Shown here one piece after another: positions 1 through 7,235 of a stretch of 10,054 bases of DNA. The notes beneath the pieces were generated by a model. The model was given only the letters and a program-made list of their open reading frames with translations, did no database searches and was not told the origin of the DNA. Both the position numbers and the translations under genes were made by a program. The stretch is from Firmicutes bacterium UBA1764. GTDB taxonomy: Bacteria; Bacillota; Clostridia; Peptostreptococcales; Anaerovoracaceae. Positions within the stretch are counted from its first letter, which is position 1; each line of letters opens with the position of its first letter. The stretch spans positions 1-10,054 of the forward strand of contig DCHA01000075.1 in assembly GCA_002315535.1 (NCBI GenBank), in the 5' to 3' direction.

Positions 1-28
1 GTTGCTCTACCAATTGAGCTAAGTCGGC
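1..28 (-). tRNA. Partial tRNA, probably tRNA-Thr
   Basis: Read on the minus strand this is the first 28 nt of a tRNA: a 7-nt acceptor strand GCCGACT, then TA, D-stem GCTC, loop AATTGGTA, D-stem GAGC, and the start of the anticodon stem. It begins 4 nt after the CCA of the preceding tRNA, so the two belong to one cluster. The anticodon is outside the window, so the isotype cannot be read directly. The 5' half resembles Firmicutes tRNA-Thr(UGU), which is an inference from memory of that family. That it is a tRNA is near certain; the threonine call is moderate. Confidence 0.85.
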
Positions 29-32
29 ACAA

Positions 33-108
33 TGGTGGAGGATGACGGGATCGAACCGCCGACCTCCTGCTTGTAAGGCAGATGCTCTCCCAGCTGAGCT
101 AAACTCCC
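33..108 (-). tRNA. tRNA-Val (anticodon UAC) with an irregular acceptor stem
   Basis: This is a complete 76-nt tRNA including an encoded CCA end. The anticodon stem TCTGC/GCAGG encloses loop CTTACAA, giving anticodon UAC (valine). The D-arm (GCTC/GAGC) and T-arm (GGCGG, loop TTCGATC, CCGTC) fold normally. The acceptor stem does not: 5' GGGAGTT against 3' ATCCTCC gives a G3-U70 wobble, an A4-C69 mismatch and a U6-U67 mismatch. The 3' strand would pair perfectly with GGAGGAT, and the 5' strand with AACTCCC, so the gene looks like a chimera of two tRNA-Val types or a mutated copy. It is the first tRNA behind the promoter at 158-186. Confidence 0.93.
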
Positions 109-154
109 ACACCAGAACAAGTTTGCTTGCACTTTTATATTTCGTGCGTGCTTT

Positions 155-186
155 ATTATAATAAACTATCGACCCATCTATGTCAA
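155..186 (-). promoter_or_regulatory. Sigma-A type promoter of the tRNA cluster
   Basis: On the minus strand a consensus -35 box TTGACA (186-181) is followed after 17 nt by TATTAT (163-158). That box overlaps a perfect TATAAT (160-155), which would give a 20-nt spacer. Transcription would start near 150, about 40 nt before the mature tRNA-Val 5' end, leaving a leader for 5' processing. The -35 box lies 26 nt past the yigZ stop codon, and no convincing terminator separates them, so read-through from the upstream operon is also possible. Confidence 0.75.
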
Positions 187-211
187 CTGTTTTTTTAAAC
201 TTTTTTTCAAA

Positions 212-823
212 TTATTTTCTGTTTTTTTGAGGGAGATATTCGCCCTTTGTAAGCTCAATCAGCATAGTTTCAACTTCATCGATATGCTCGGATTCAAGCC
301 TTATTTTCGCCCTGATAACATCAGCATAATCGATGCTTGAAATCTCAAAAGGCATATCCTTTTCATAGTTCTGAAGCTTGCCAAGAAGGTTATATGCAAT
401 TTCAGCTTCAAGCTCTGTATAATCCCTTATCTGCTTAATTCCCGCTGCATCTATCGCAAGCTTTGCGCTTGATGTATATGCTCTGACCAGGCCACCTGTT
501 CCGAGCTTTATTCCGCCGAAGTATCTTGTCACGACAATGCATACATTCGTTATTTCTTCCTTGACAAGCATCTGGACAATGGGCGCTCCGGAGGTGCCCT
601 GCGGCTCGCCGTCATCGGATGCCCACTGAATCTGCATCTTGTCACCGATTACGTATGCAGGGACATTATGAGTAGCGTCCTTATACTCCTTTTTTATTGC
701 CGCAACAAAAGTATCCGCCTCCTCCTTAGAGGATACGGGCACAATATGCGCTATGAACCGGGATTTCTCGATTATTTGTTCTGCATCCGCAGCTTTGGCA
801 ACGGTGGTGTATAAGACTGCCAT
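212..823 (-). CDS. yigZ: YigZ/IMPACT family protein
   Basis: This encodes a 203-residue protein of the YigZ/YvyE (UPF0029, IMPACT) family. The amino-terminal IMPACT domain (about 15-125) carries the family hallmarks SDDGEPQGTSG (69-79) and VVTRYFGGIKLGTGGLVRAY (97-116). The carboxy-terminal UPF0029 domain of ferredoxin-like type covers about 140-195. Length is normal for bacterial members (about 200-215). The eukaryotic relative regulates Gcn2 signalling; the bacterial role is unsettled. The ATG shares its A with the TAA of hflX (TAATG), pointing to translational coupling. An AAAGGA sequence lies 12 nt upstream of the start, rather far for an ideal Shine-Dalgarno. It is the last protein gene of the operon, and no strong terminator follows the stop. 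Confidence 0.93.
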   Translation of the reverse strand: MAVLYTTVAKAADAEQIIEKSRFIAHIVPVSSKEEADTFVAAIKKEYKDATHNVPAYVIGDKMQIQWASDDGEPQGTSGAPIVQMLVKEEITNVCIVVTRYFGGIKLGTGGLVRAYTSSAKLAIDAAGIKQIRDYTELEAEIAYNLLGKLQNYEKDMPFEISSIDYADVIRAKIRLESEHIDEVETMLIELTKGEYLPQKNRK

Positions 824-2079
824 TAAATTAAATAGTCCTTTAGTCTGTTTCTGTCTGCACTGCCCAGGTTTACCTTCAGAAGGGTCCCATTTGGCTCATA
901 TTTCGTCTCAAGAGGCTTAGCCTGATTATTTATGTATGAAACAAGATCGCCCCTCTCATACGGGATTAAAAGGCTTACAGTCTCAAAGTCACTGTAAAGC
1001 TTTGCGATGATTTCCTTCTTCAGCTCGTCCATGCCCTGCCCTGATTTTGCAGAGATGTTAAACGCATTCTTTTCGAATGAGCTGAACTCCGGCACCTTGT
1101 CAATTTTGTTAAATGCCAGAAGGCTTTCTTTGCCATCTGCGCCAAGCTCCTTAAGAACCTTTTCGGTAACCTCGATTTGGAAATCATGGTTTTCAAAGCT
1201 TGCATCAACAACGTGAATCAAAAGATCTGCCTCGGTAACCTCTTCAAGCGTTGCCTTAAATGCGTTAACCAGCGCATGGGGCAGCTTGCTGACAAATCCA
1301 ACTGTGTCGACAAGGATAAATTTCTTGCCGTCCTCGAGCTCAATAAGTCTGCTTGCGGTATCCAAAGTAGCAAAAAGCATATCCTTTTCAAAGACCTGCT
1401 TTTCCTTTACGAGGATGTTCATTATCGAAGACTTGCCCGCGTTCGTATATCCTACAAGAGCGGCAACAGGAATATCGGATTTTTGCCTTCTCGCACGCTG
1501 AATGCTGCGATTGGCCTTAATCTCTTCCATTTCCTTTTTGATGTCATCCATACGTCTTTGAATATGACGTCTGTCTGTTTCAAGCTTCTTTTCTCCGGGG
1601 CCTCTTGTGCCGATTCCGCCGCCCAGCCTTGAAAGCGATTTGCCAAAGCCGAGAAGTCTAGGCATGCGATACTGCAGCTGCGCAAGCTCAACCTGAAGCC
1701 TGCCCTCTCTTGATGTCGCTCTGGCCGCAAATATATCAAGAATCAGCATGGTTCGGTCAATGATTCTGACGCCCACCGCATCCTCGATATTTCTGATCTG
1801 CATTCCGGAGAGCTCATCGTTAAAGATGACCAGGTCTGCCTCCATGTTTTTAACCATTTCGGCAAGCTCTTCAAGCTTTCCCGTTCCAATGAAGGTGCCG
1901 GAGTTTATCCTATCCACGTTCTGAACCATCTCACCGATTGTTTCTGCGCCTGATGCAGATGCAAGGTTTTTGAGTTCTTCCATGGAATAGGCAATATCCT
2001 CGCCGGTGCTCACACCAACGAGGATAGCTCTGTACTCTTCACGTTCTATTACGTTATTGTTTTCGTCAATATTAATCAT
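823..2079 (-). CDS. hflX: GTPase HflX, ribosome-splitting factor
   Basis: This is a 418-residue HflX, a cytoplasmic translational GTPase that in E. coli and staphylococci binds the 50S E/A region and splits stalled or hibernating 70S ribosomes. The amino-terminal HflX domain (about 15-195) contains the glycine-rich stretch SRLGGGIGTRGPGEKKLET (150-168) and a charged coiled helix. The G domain shows G1 GYTNAGKSS (210-218), G3 DTVGF (258-262), G4 NKID (324-327) and G5 SAK (343-345). A short carboxy-terminal domain follows, and the length is typical. The start overlaps the hslU stop as TAATG with no clear Shine-Dalgarno of its own, so translation probably depends on ribosomes finishing hslU. Its own stop overlaps yigZ in the same way. 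Confidence 0.96.
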   Translation of the reverse strand: MINIDENNNVIEREEYRAILVGVSTGEDIAYSMEELKNLASASGAETIGEMVQNVDRINSGTFIGTGKLEELAEMVKNMEADLVIFNDELSGMQIRNIEDAVGVRIIDRTMLILDIFAARATSREGRLQVELAQLQYRMPRLLGFGKSLSRLGGGIGTRGPGEKKLETDRRHIQRRMDDIKKEMEEIKANRSIQRARRQKSDIPVAALVGYTNAGKSSIMNILVKEKQVFEKDMLFATLDTASRLIELEDGKKFILVDTVGFVSKLPHALVNAFKATLEEVTEADLLIHVVDASFENHDFQIEVTEKVLKELGADGKESLLAFNKIDKVPEFSSFEKNAFNISAKSGQGMDELKKEIIAKLYSDFETVSLLIPYERGDLVSYINNQAKPLETKYEPNGTLLKVNLGSADRNRLKDYLI

Positions 2080-3524
2080 TAGAGAATGAATCGATCTATA
2101 TCTTCCTGTCTGATTGTTTCATCAAACTTATTCTTTACGTATTCTGCATCGATTACGATTTCCTTCTTTTCAGGATCCGGCAAATCAAAGGCAACGTCCT
2201 CAAGAAGCTTTTCCATAATGGTGTGAAGTCTTCTTGCACCGATGTTTTCTGTCTGTTCATTCATAAGGAATGCCATGCTTGCGATTTCGCTTGCGGCATC
2301 ATCTGTGAATGTAATCTGAACGGCTTCTGTTTCAAGAAGGGCCTTGTGCTGCTTTAAAAGCGCATTGTCAGGCTCTGTTAATATTCTTCTGAAATCTTCC
2401 TTTGTCAAGTTCTCGAGCTCTACACGAATCGGGAAACGTCCCTGAAGCTCTGGAATGAGATCAGTCGGCTTTGCTACATGGAAGGCTCCGGCACCGATGA
2501 ACAGAATGTGGTCTGTCTTAACAGGGCCGTGCTTTGTATTTACTACGCAGCCTTCTACGATAGGCAGGATGTCTCTTTGAACACCCTCGCGGGAAACGTC
2601 TGCTCCGGCGCGGTATGAACCGCCGTTTGCAATCTTATCGATTTCGTCGATAAAGATGATTCCGTTCTGCTCGCAGGTTTCAAGAGCCTCGGATTCAATC
2701 TGATCCATGTCAAGCATGTTTGCAGCTTCCTGCTCTGTGAGAATCTTTCTTGCGTCCTTGATTTGCATCTTGCGGCGCTTGGTTCTCTTTGGCATTGCAT
2801 CACCGAAAATGCTTCCAAGGTTAATTGATCCGCCCTGGCTGACATCAAGAGTGTTTTCCTTAGGTGCGTCAACAACATCAATCTCGATATACTGCTCTTC
2901 TAAAAGGCCATCACGAAGCTGCTGTCTAACCTGCGCTCTTGCCATCTCGATATCGCTTTCGTTTCTGGTGTCTTCCGGCTGAGCAGGTGCTGCCTGCTGC
3001 GGAGCCTGGCCAAAGCTCATAATTCCGCCAACACCGTTGTTTCCGAGAAGAAAGCTGAACGGATTGCCCGGATCAGGATTTTGATTATTCTTCTTTTTCT
3101 TGTCCGGAATAATTGCCTCAATGATTTTCTCTTCGGCAATATCCTTTGCAACGGAATATTTTTCGTCGATGTGCTTTTGCTTTGTCAGACGAATTGATGC
3201 TTCCATAAGGTCGCGAACCATGGTTTCAACATCGCGTCCGACATATCCGACCTCGGTAAACTTTGTAGCCTCTACCTTAACAAAGGGCGCATCCATAAGC
3301 TTTGCGAGACGTCTTGCGATTTCTGTTTTACCTACACCGGTTGGTCCCATCATGAGGATATTCTTCGGTGTAATTTCTTCCTTCATTTCTTCGGAAAGAA
3401 GACTTCTTCTGTAGCGATTACGAAGAGCAACTGCTACGGATTTTTTTGCGGACTCCTGTCCGATAATGTATTTATCAAGCTCTGCTACTATTTCTCTCGG
3501 AGTCATATCATAAAATCTGCTCAT
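2079..3524 (-). CDS. hslU: HslU, AAA+ ATPase of the HslUV protease
   Basis: This is the 481-residue unfoldase that feeds substrates to HslV. Visible elements are Walker A GPTGVGKT (60-67), pore loop GYVG (93-96), Walker B FIDE (291-294), sensor-1 region FIGAGAF (342-348), arginine-finger region GRFPIR (362-367), sensor-2 GARRL (429-433) and the carboxy-terminal tail DRFIL that docks into HslV. The intermediate domain (about 110-245) contains a low-complexity insert (about 143-190, rich in K, N, G, Q, A and P). This makes the protein longer than the usual 440-465 residues. Translation starts at ATG behind AGGAGG with a 5-nt spacer, and this site overlaps the TAG stop of hslV. It is the Firmicutes ClpY/CodX orthologue. 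Confidence 0.98.
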   Translation of the reverse strand: MSRFYDMTPREIVAELDKYIIGQESAKKSVAVALRNRYRRSLLSEEMKEEITPKNILMMGPTGVGKTEIARRLAKLMDAPFVKVEATKFTEVGYVGRDVETMVRDLMEASIRLTKQKHIDEKYSVAKDIAEEKIIEAIIPDKKKKNNQNPDPGNPFSFLLGNNGVGGIMSFGQAPQQAAPAQPEDTRNESDIEMARAQVRQQLRDGLLEEQYIEIDVVDAPKENTLDVSQGGSINLGSIFGDAMPKRTKRRKMQIKDARKILTEQEAANMLDMDQIESEALETCEQNGIIFIDEIDKIANGGSYRAGADVSREGVQRDILPIVEGCVVNTKHGPVKTDHILFIGAGAFHVAKPTDLIPELQGRFPIRVELENLTKEDFRRILTEPDNALLKQHKALLETEAVQITFTDDAASEIASMAFLMNEQTENIGARRLHTIMEKLLEDVAFDLPDPEKKEIVIDAEYVKNKFDETIRQEDIDRFIL

Positions 3525-3533
3525 AATAACCTC

Positions 3534-4073
3534 CTACAGCTTTTCAACAGAGATGTGATTATTTGTATAAACACAAATGTCTGATGCAATCTTAAGAGCC
3601 TCTCTTGCTATTTCCTCAGCGCTCAGTTCTGTATGATCATAAAGCGCATGAGCAGCGGCATACGCGTAATTTCCGCCGCTTCCGATTGCAATATAGTTTT
3701 CATCAGGCTCAATTACTTCGCCGTTTCCGGAGATAAGAAGAATGCTCTCCTTATCAGCGACAAGCATCAGCGCCTCGAGATTTCTTGAAGCCTTGTCGCT
3801 TCTCCAAAGCTCTGCAAGTGCAACAGCGGCACGCTTAAGATTTCCGCCGTGCTCCTCGAGCTTCTTCTCGAATTTTTCAGTAAGAGAAAAAGCATCTGCT
3901 ACAGATCCTGCAAATCCCGAAATGACTGTATTGTGATAAATCTTTCTTACCTTCTTTGCATTGTTTTTCATTATGGCAGTTTCGCCCATGGTAACCTGTC
4001 CGTCACCTGCGATAGCGATATCATCGCTGCTGCGCTTAACAAGGCAAATAGTTGTTGCATGAAATTGTGTCAT
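3534..4073 (-). CDS. hslV: HslV, peptidase subunit of the HslUV protease
   Basis: This 179-residue proteasome-type peptidase assembles into a double hexameric ring and works with HslU encoded just downstream. It begins MTQFHATTI. The conserved Thr-Thr pair that is the amino terminus in E. coli HslV is at residues 7-8, behind a six-residue leader. GDGQVT (23-28), the catalytic-site lysine in AKKVRK (K41, E. coli K33 equivalent), GFAGSVADAF (53-62) and IGSGGNYA (130-137) are all present. In B. subtilis CodW the related sequence MSSFHATTI loses only Met and uses the exposed Ser; here the equivalent residue is Thr2. The start ATG has AAGGGG about 6 nt upstream, and only 11 nt separate it from the topA stop. 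Confidence 0.97.
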   Translation of the reverse strand: MTQFHATTICLVKRSSDDIAIAGDGQVTMGETAIMKNNAKKVRKIYHNTVISGFAGSVADAFSLTEKFEKKLEEHGGNLKRAAVALAELWRSDKASRNLEALMLVADKESILLISGNGEVIEPDENYIAIGSGGNYAYAAAHALYDHTELSAEEIAREALKIASDICVYTNNHISVEKL

Positions 4074-4084
4074 TATATCCCCTT

Positions 4085-6178
4085 TTATTCTTCGTTAGCT
4101 TTGCTGAACTTGCACTCAGCGTTAGAGCATACAAGCTTCTTTCCCTTTACGGTTAAGAGGCTACCGCAGTCCGGACACTTTTCTTCAACAGGTCTATCCC
4201 AGAATACCTGGTTGCACTTCGGGAAGCCGCTGCATCCGTAGAATACCTTGCCCTTTCTGCTCTTTCTCATAATGATGTCGCTGCCGCACTGCGGGCACTT
4301 TACGCCGACAGTCTGAACGATAGCCTTTGTATATCTGCACTGCGGATAAGCTGTGCATGCGATGAATTCGCCGAAGCGAGACTGCTTGATTGCCAGAGGC
4401 TTACCACACTCCGGGCATACCTCTCCTGTAAGAACAGGCTCAAGCTCTGCCTTTTCAAGCTCAGCCATTGCAGTTTCAATTTCCTTCTTAAGATATCCGC
4501 TGTAGCATTCATCTACAACCTTCTTCCAGTTGTAGTTGCCTTCTTCAACCTTATCAAGCTCGGATTCCATCTGTGCGGTGAAGCCTGCATCTACAACCTC
4601 CTTGAAATAAGGAACCATGATGTCATAGATAACCTTGTCACCAAGCTTTGTTGAGCCTATGGACTTACCAACCTTCTTGATATATCTCTTGTCTGTAAGG
4701 TTAGATACGATAGGTGCATATGTAGACGGACGTCCGATACCGTTTTCTTCAAGCTCCTTGATAAGACTTGCTTCTGTAAATCTTGCAGGTGGCTCTGTGA
4801 ATTTCTGTTCTCCGGAGAGCTTGAGAAGCTTAAGAGCTTCGCCTTCTTTAAGCTCCGGAAGTGCCTTGCTCTTATCCTCTTTGTTATCATCGCTGTATAC
4901 CATGAGGAAGCCCTCGTAGCTTACGTGTGAACCGCTTGCCTTGAAGGTATAGCCATTGGCATCAATGCTTGCACTTACAGTATCAATCACTGCAGACTGC
5001 ATTCTGCTTGCAACGAATCTGGACCAGATAAGCTTATAGAGCTTGTATTCATCAGGGCCAAGGGAAGCGGCAACAGCATCCGGAGTAAGCATTACATCAG
5101 CCGGTCTGATAGCTTCGTGCGCATCCTGTGTGCCCTTGTTCTTGTTAACGAACTTTGTGTTTCCGATATGATCGTTTCCGAAGTGCTCTGCAATATATGC
5201 CTTACATGCTGAATCAGCCTCATCTGAAATACGTACAGAGTCTGTTCTGATATAGCTTACAAGACCGATGGTTCCGTGGCCCTTTACGTCAACACCTTCG
5301 TAAAGTCTTTGTGCAATGCTCATTGTTTTTCTTGATGCAAAGCCAAGCTTAACAGAAGCATCCTGCTGAAGTGTTGATGTTGTATAAGGTGCATACGGAT
5401 TTCTCTTGCGCTGCTTTTCTTCAACGCTTGTAACCTTGTATTCTGCACCCTCGAGTGCCTTAAGGATTGCATCGCTTTCAGCCTGATTGCTGAGATTAAT
5501 CTTTTCACCGTTCTTTTCTGCGAGCTTTGCATTAAACTTTGACTTCTTTTCTGCACTTGCAGACTGTCCGTTCTTTGTCAAATCAGCGCTGATGTTCCAA
5601 TATTCTTCCGGAACAAAGGCATTGATTTCCTGCTCTCTGTCGCAGATCATCTTAAGGGCTGAGCTTTGTACACGTCCTGCAGAAAGTCCTCTTTGAACCT
5701 TCTTCCAAAGTACAGGGCTGATACTGTAGCCTACGATTCTGTCCATGACTCTTCTACCCTGCTGTGCATCAACAAGATTGATGTCGATTGGACGGCAGCT
5801 CTCAAGACCGGCTTTAACTCCGGACTTGGTGATTTCGTGGAATTCTATTCTCTTGGCCTCTGCGGGATTAATTCCGAGAATTGCGCAGATGTGCCATGCA
5901 ATTGCTTCGCCCTCGCGATCAGGGTCTGTTGCAAGGTAAATCTTATCAGCCTTCTTTGCTTCGCTTCTGATAGCCTTGATTACATCCCCCTTTCCTCTAA
6001 CGTTAATATATTCAGGTTCGTAAACATTTTCAAAATCAACACCCATGCGGCTCTTTGGCAGATCTCTTACGTGACCTGCGGATGCGATAACCTTGTAACG
6101 GGAGCCTAAGAACTTACCGATTGTCTTTGCCTTTGAAGGAGACTCTACAATAATTAAATGTTTTTTCGTGCTAGCCAT
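4085..6178 (-). CDS. topA: DNA topoisomerase I (type IA)
   Basis: This is a 697-residue type IA topoisomerase that relaxes negatively supercoiled DNA through a 5'-phosphotyrosine intermediate. The Toprim domain has VESPSKAKT (11-19, catalytic E12) and DPDREGE (85-91, metal-binding acids). The active-site Tyr is Y309 in SYIRTDS, and GRPSTYAPI (483-491) is also typical. Three tetracysteine zinc ribbons end the protein: C588/C591/C608/C614, C628/C631/C649/C655 and C668/C671/C684/C689. Length and zinc-finger number match Firmicutes TopA. ATG is preceded by AGAGGA with a 5-nt spacer. It is the first gene of the second operon, behind the promoter at 6215-6242, and is followed closely by hslV. The trmFO and xerC genes that separate topA from hslV in Bacillus are absent here. 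Confidence 0.98.
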   Translation of the reverse strand: MASTKKHLIIVESPSKAKTIGKFLGSRYKVIASAGHVRDLPKSRMGVDFENVYEPEYINVRGKGDVIKAIRSEAKKADKIYLATDPDREGEAIAWHICAILGINPAEAKRIEFHEITKSGVKAGLESCRPIDINLVDAQQGRRVMDRIVGYSISPVLWKKVQRGLSAGRVQSSALKMICDREQEINAFVPEEYWNISADLTKNGQSASAEKKSKFNAKLAEKNGEKINLSNQAESDAILKALEGAEYKVTSVEEKQRKRNPYAPYTTSTLQQDASVKLGFASRKTMSIAQRLYEGVDVKGHGTIGLVSYIRTDSVRISDEADSACKAYIAEHFGNDHIGNTKFVNKNKGTQDAHEAIRPADVMLTPDAVAASLGPDEYKLYKLIWSRFVASRMQSAVIDTVSASIDANGYTFKASGSHVSYEGFLMVYSDDNKEDKSKALPELKEGEALKLLKLSGEQKFTEPPARFTEASLIKELEENGIGRPSTYAPIVSNLTDKRYIKKVGKSIGSTKLGDKVIYDIMVPYFKEVVDAGFTAQMESELDKVEEGNYNWKKVVDECYSGYLKKEIETAMAELEKAELEPVLTGEVCPECGKPLAIKQSRFGEFIACTAYPQCRYTKAIVQTVGVKCPQCGSDIIMRKSRKGKVFYGCSGFPKCNQVFWDRPVEEKCPDCGSLLTVKGKKLVCSNAECKFSKANEE

Positions 6179-6211
6179 ATAAATCCTCTCATTTAAAAAT
6201 AAATTTTCTAC

Positions 6212-6242
6212 ATTATAATAATATAGAAGAGAGTTTTGTCAA
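6212..6242 (-). promoter_or_regulatory. Promoter of the topA-hslVU-hflX-yigZ operon
   Basis: On the minus strand TTGACA (6242-6237) is followed after 16 nt by TATTAT (6220-6215), which again overlaps a TATAAT (6217-6212, 19-nt spacer). This is the same TATTATAAT arrangement as at the tRNA promoter. The predicted start is near 6208, giving a leader of about 30 nt before the topA ATG. The -35 box lies partly in the 3' arm of the hairpin that follows dprA. Confidence 0.65.
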
Positions 6243-6271
6243 GCATATTTAACAAAACTCTCCCTTTTTTT
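6227..6271. terminator. Bidirectional-type hairpin between dprA and topA
   Basis: GAGAGTTTTGT (6229-6239) and ACAAAACTCTC (6252-6262) form a perfect 11-bp stem with a 12-nt loop. Two further G-U pairs are possible on the minus-strand transcript. Read on the plus strand it is followed by a run of seven T (6265-6271), a classic intrinsic terminator shape. Read on the minus strand, the direction of dprA, the trailing sequence is TTCTATATTATTAT, a weaker U tract. The A/T run overlaps the dprA stop codon. It probably ends dprA transcripts at least partly, but its better orientation has no visible plus-strand gene to serve within the window. Confidence 0.65.
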
Positions 6272-7229
6272 AGCTTATTAAGCCACCGTCATTTCTTATC
6301 AAGCCTTGAAGTTCCAACATTGTCAGGCTCGCCATAATTTTTTCCGGAGCATCGTTTATATATGACATAATTTCCTCGGTTTTAATGCTCCCGCTCCTTT
6401 TTACGATCTCGTATATTTTAGCATCAAGCCCCTTCAGCCTTTGCGCTGTAATCTTTTCGCGAAGGAAGCCGATGCCCAAGGTCTCGGCAATCTCGGTTGG
6501 ATTAACTATAGGAATCGCCCCATCCTCAATTAGAATATTAGGCCCTATGCTGTTTGGCTGATTGATGTTGCCCGGGACCGCGTACAGCTCCTTGTTTTGT
6601 TCAGCCGCAATATTCGCAGTAATAAGCGAGCCGCTGCGCTTCTGCCCCTCAACTATAACGCATTTTTCTGAAAGCCCACTGATAATCCTGTTGCGCTCAG
6701 GAAAATTCGATTTATAGCCTGTGGTGCCCGGCTTGTATTCGGAAATAATCAGGCCCTTTTCCTTTAGCTCCTCGTATATGTCTCCGGAGCTTTTCGGAAA
6801 GCAAACATCAACGCCCGTGCCAAGCACCGCAATGCTTTTGCCTCCATTATCAAGCACCGCTCTGTGGCCCGCCGCATCTATTCCCTCCGCCATTCCGCTG
6901 ATGTGTATAGCTCCGCATCTTGCAATAGTCTTTCCGATTTCGGATGCGGCCCATCTGCCATATGGCGATGCTCTTCTCGTCCCTACCACAGAAAGTCTCG
7001 GTACGCCCGGAGTATTCAGAAGAGAAGCGTCACCAAGGCAGTATAAAACAAGCGGCGGGTCTTTTATCATCCTAAGACTCATCGGATATTCTTCAGATTC
7101 TATCGTAATCACCTTATATCCGCGGCCTTCGGCATCTTTAAGAATTTGCGCAGCCTCAGCCTCGCTTATGTCAAAAGAATGGTTGTGCTCGGACAACCAA
7201 ATATAATATTCCTTATTTTCGTTTCCCAT
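6270..7229 (-). CDS. dprA: DNA-processing protein DprA
   Basis: This 319-residue DprA/Smf protein binds single-stranded DNA and loads RecA during natural transformation; it is also widespread in bacteria not known to be competent. The extended Rossmann core (about 75-245) shows VVGTRRASPYG (81-91), SGMAEGIDAAGH (111-122), FPERNRIISGLS (176-187), the RSGSLITA segment (198-205), VPGNI and GPN. A winged-helix-like domain follows at about 260-319. The amino terminus is short, with no clear helix-hairpin-helix, so the protein is at the compact end of the family. The start ATG lies 6 nt after the comM stop; the TAG of comM is part of the AGGGGA Shine-Dalgarno. It is followed by the hairpin at 6229-6262. 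Confidence 0.96.
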   Translation of the reverse strand: MGNENKEYYIWLSEHNHSFDISEAEAAQILKDAEGRGYKVITIESEEYPMSLRMIKDPPLVLYCLGDASLLNTPGVPRLSVVGTRRASPYGRWAASEIGKTIARCGAIHISGMAEGIDAAGHRAVLDNGGKSIAVLGTGVDVCFPKSSGDIYEELKEKGLIISEYKPGTTGYKSNFPERNRIISGLSEKCVIVEGQKRSGSLITANIAAEQNKELYAVPGNINQPNSIGPNILIEDGAIPIVNPTEIAETLGIGFLREKITAQRLKGLDAKIYEIVKRSGSIKTEEIMSYINDAPEKIMASLTMLELQGLIRNDGGLIS

Positions 7230-7235
7230 ATTCCC

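Noticed and set aside
187..211. A/T-rich hairpin GTTT/AAAC after yigZ as a terminator
   Set aside because: The stem is only 4 bp with no G+C-rich core, too weak to call.
1177..1632. Plus-strand open frame of 151 codons inside hflX
   Set aside because: It is antisense to a strongly conserved GTPase, with no promoter, ribosome binding site or recognisable product.
5666..6109. Plus-strand open frame of 147 codons inside topA
   Set aside because: It is antisense to the conserved Toprim region, and its amino-acid pattern looks like a shadow of topA codons.
6721..7206. Plus-strand open frame of 161 codons inside dprA
   Set aside because: It is a shadow frame opposite a well-supported gene, rich in Ser and Pro as antisense frames often are.
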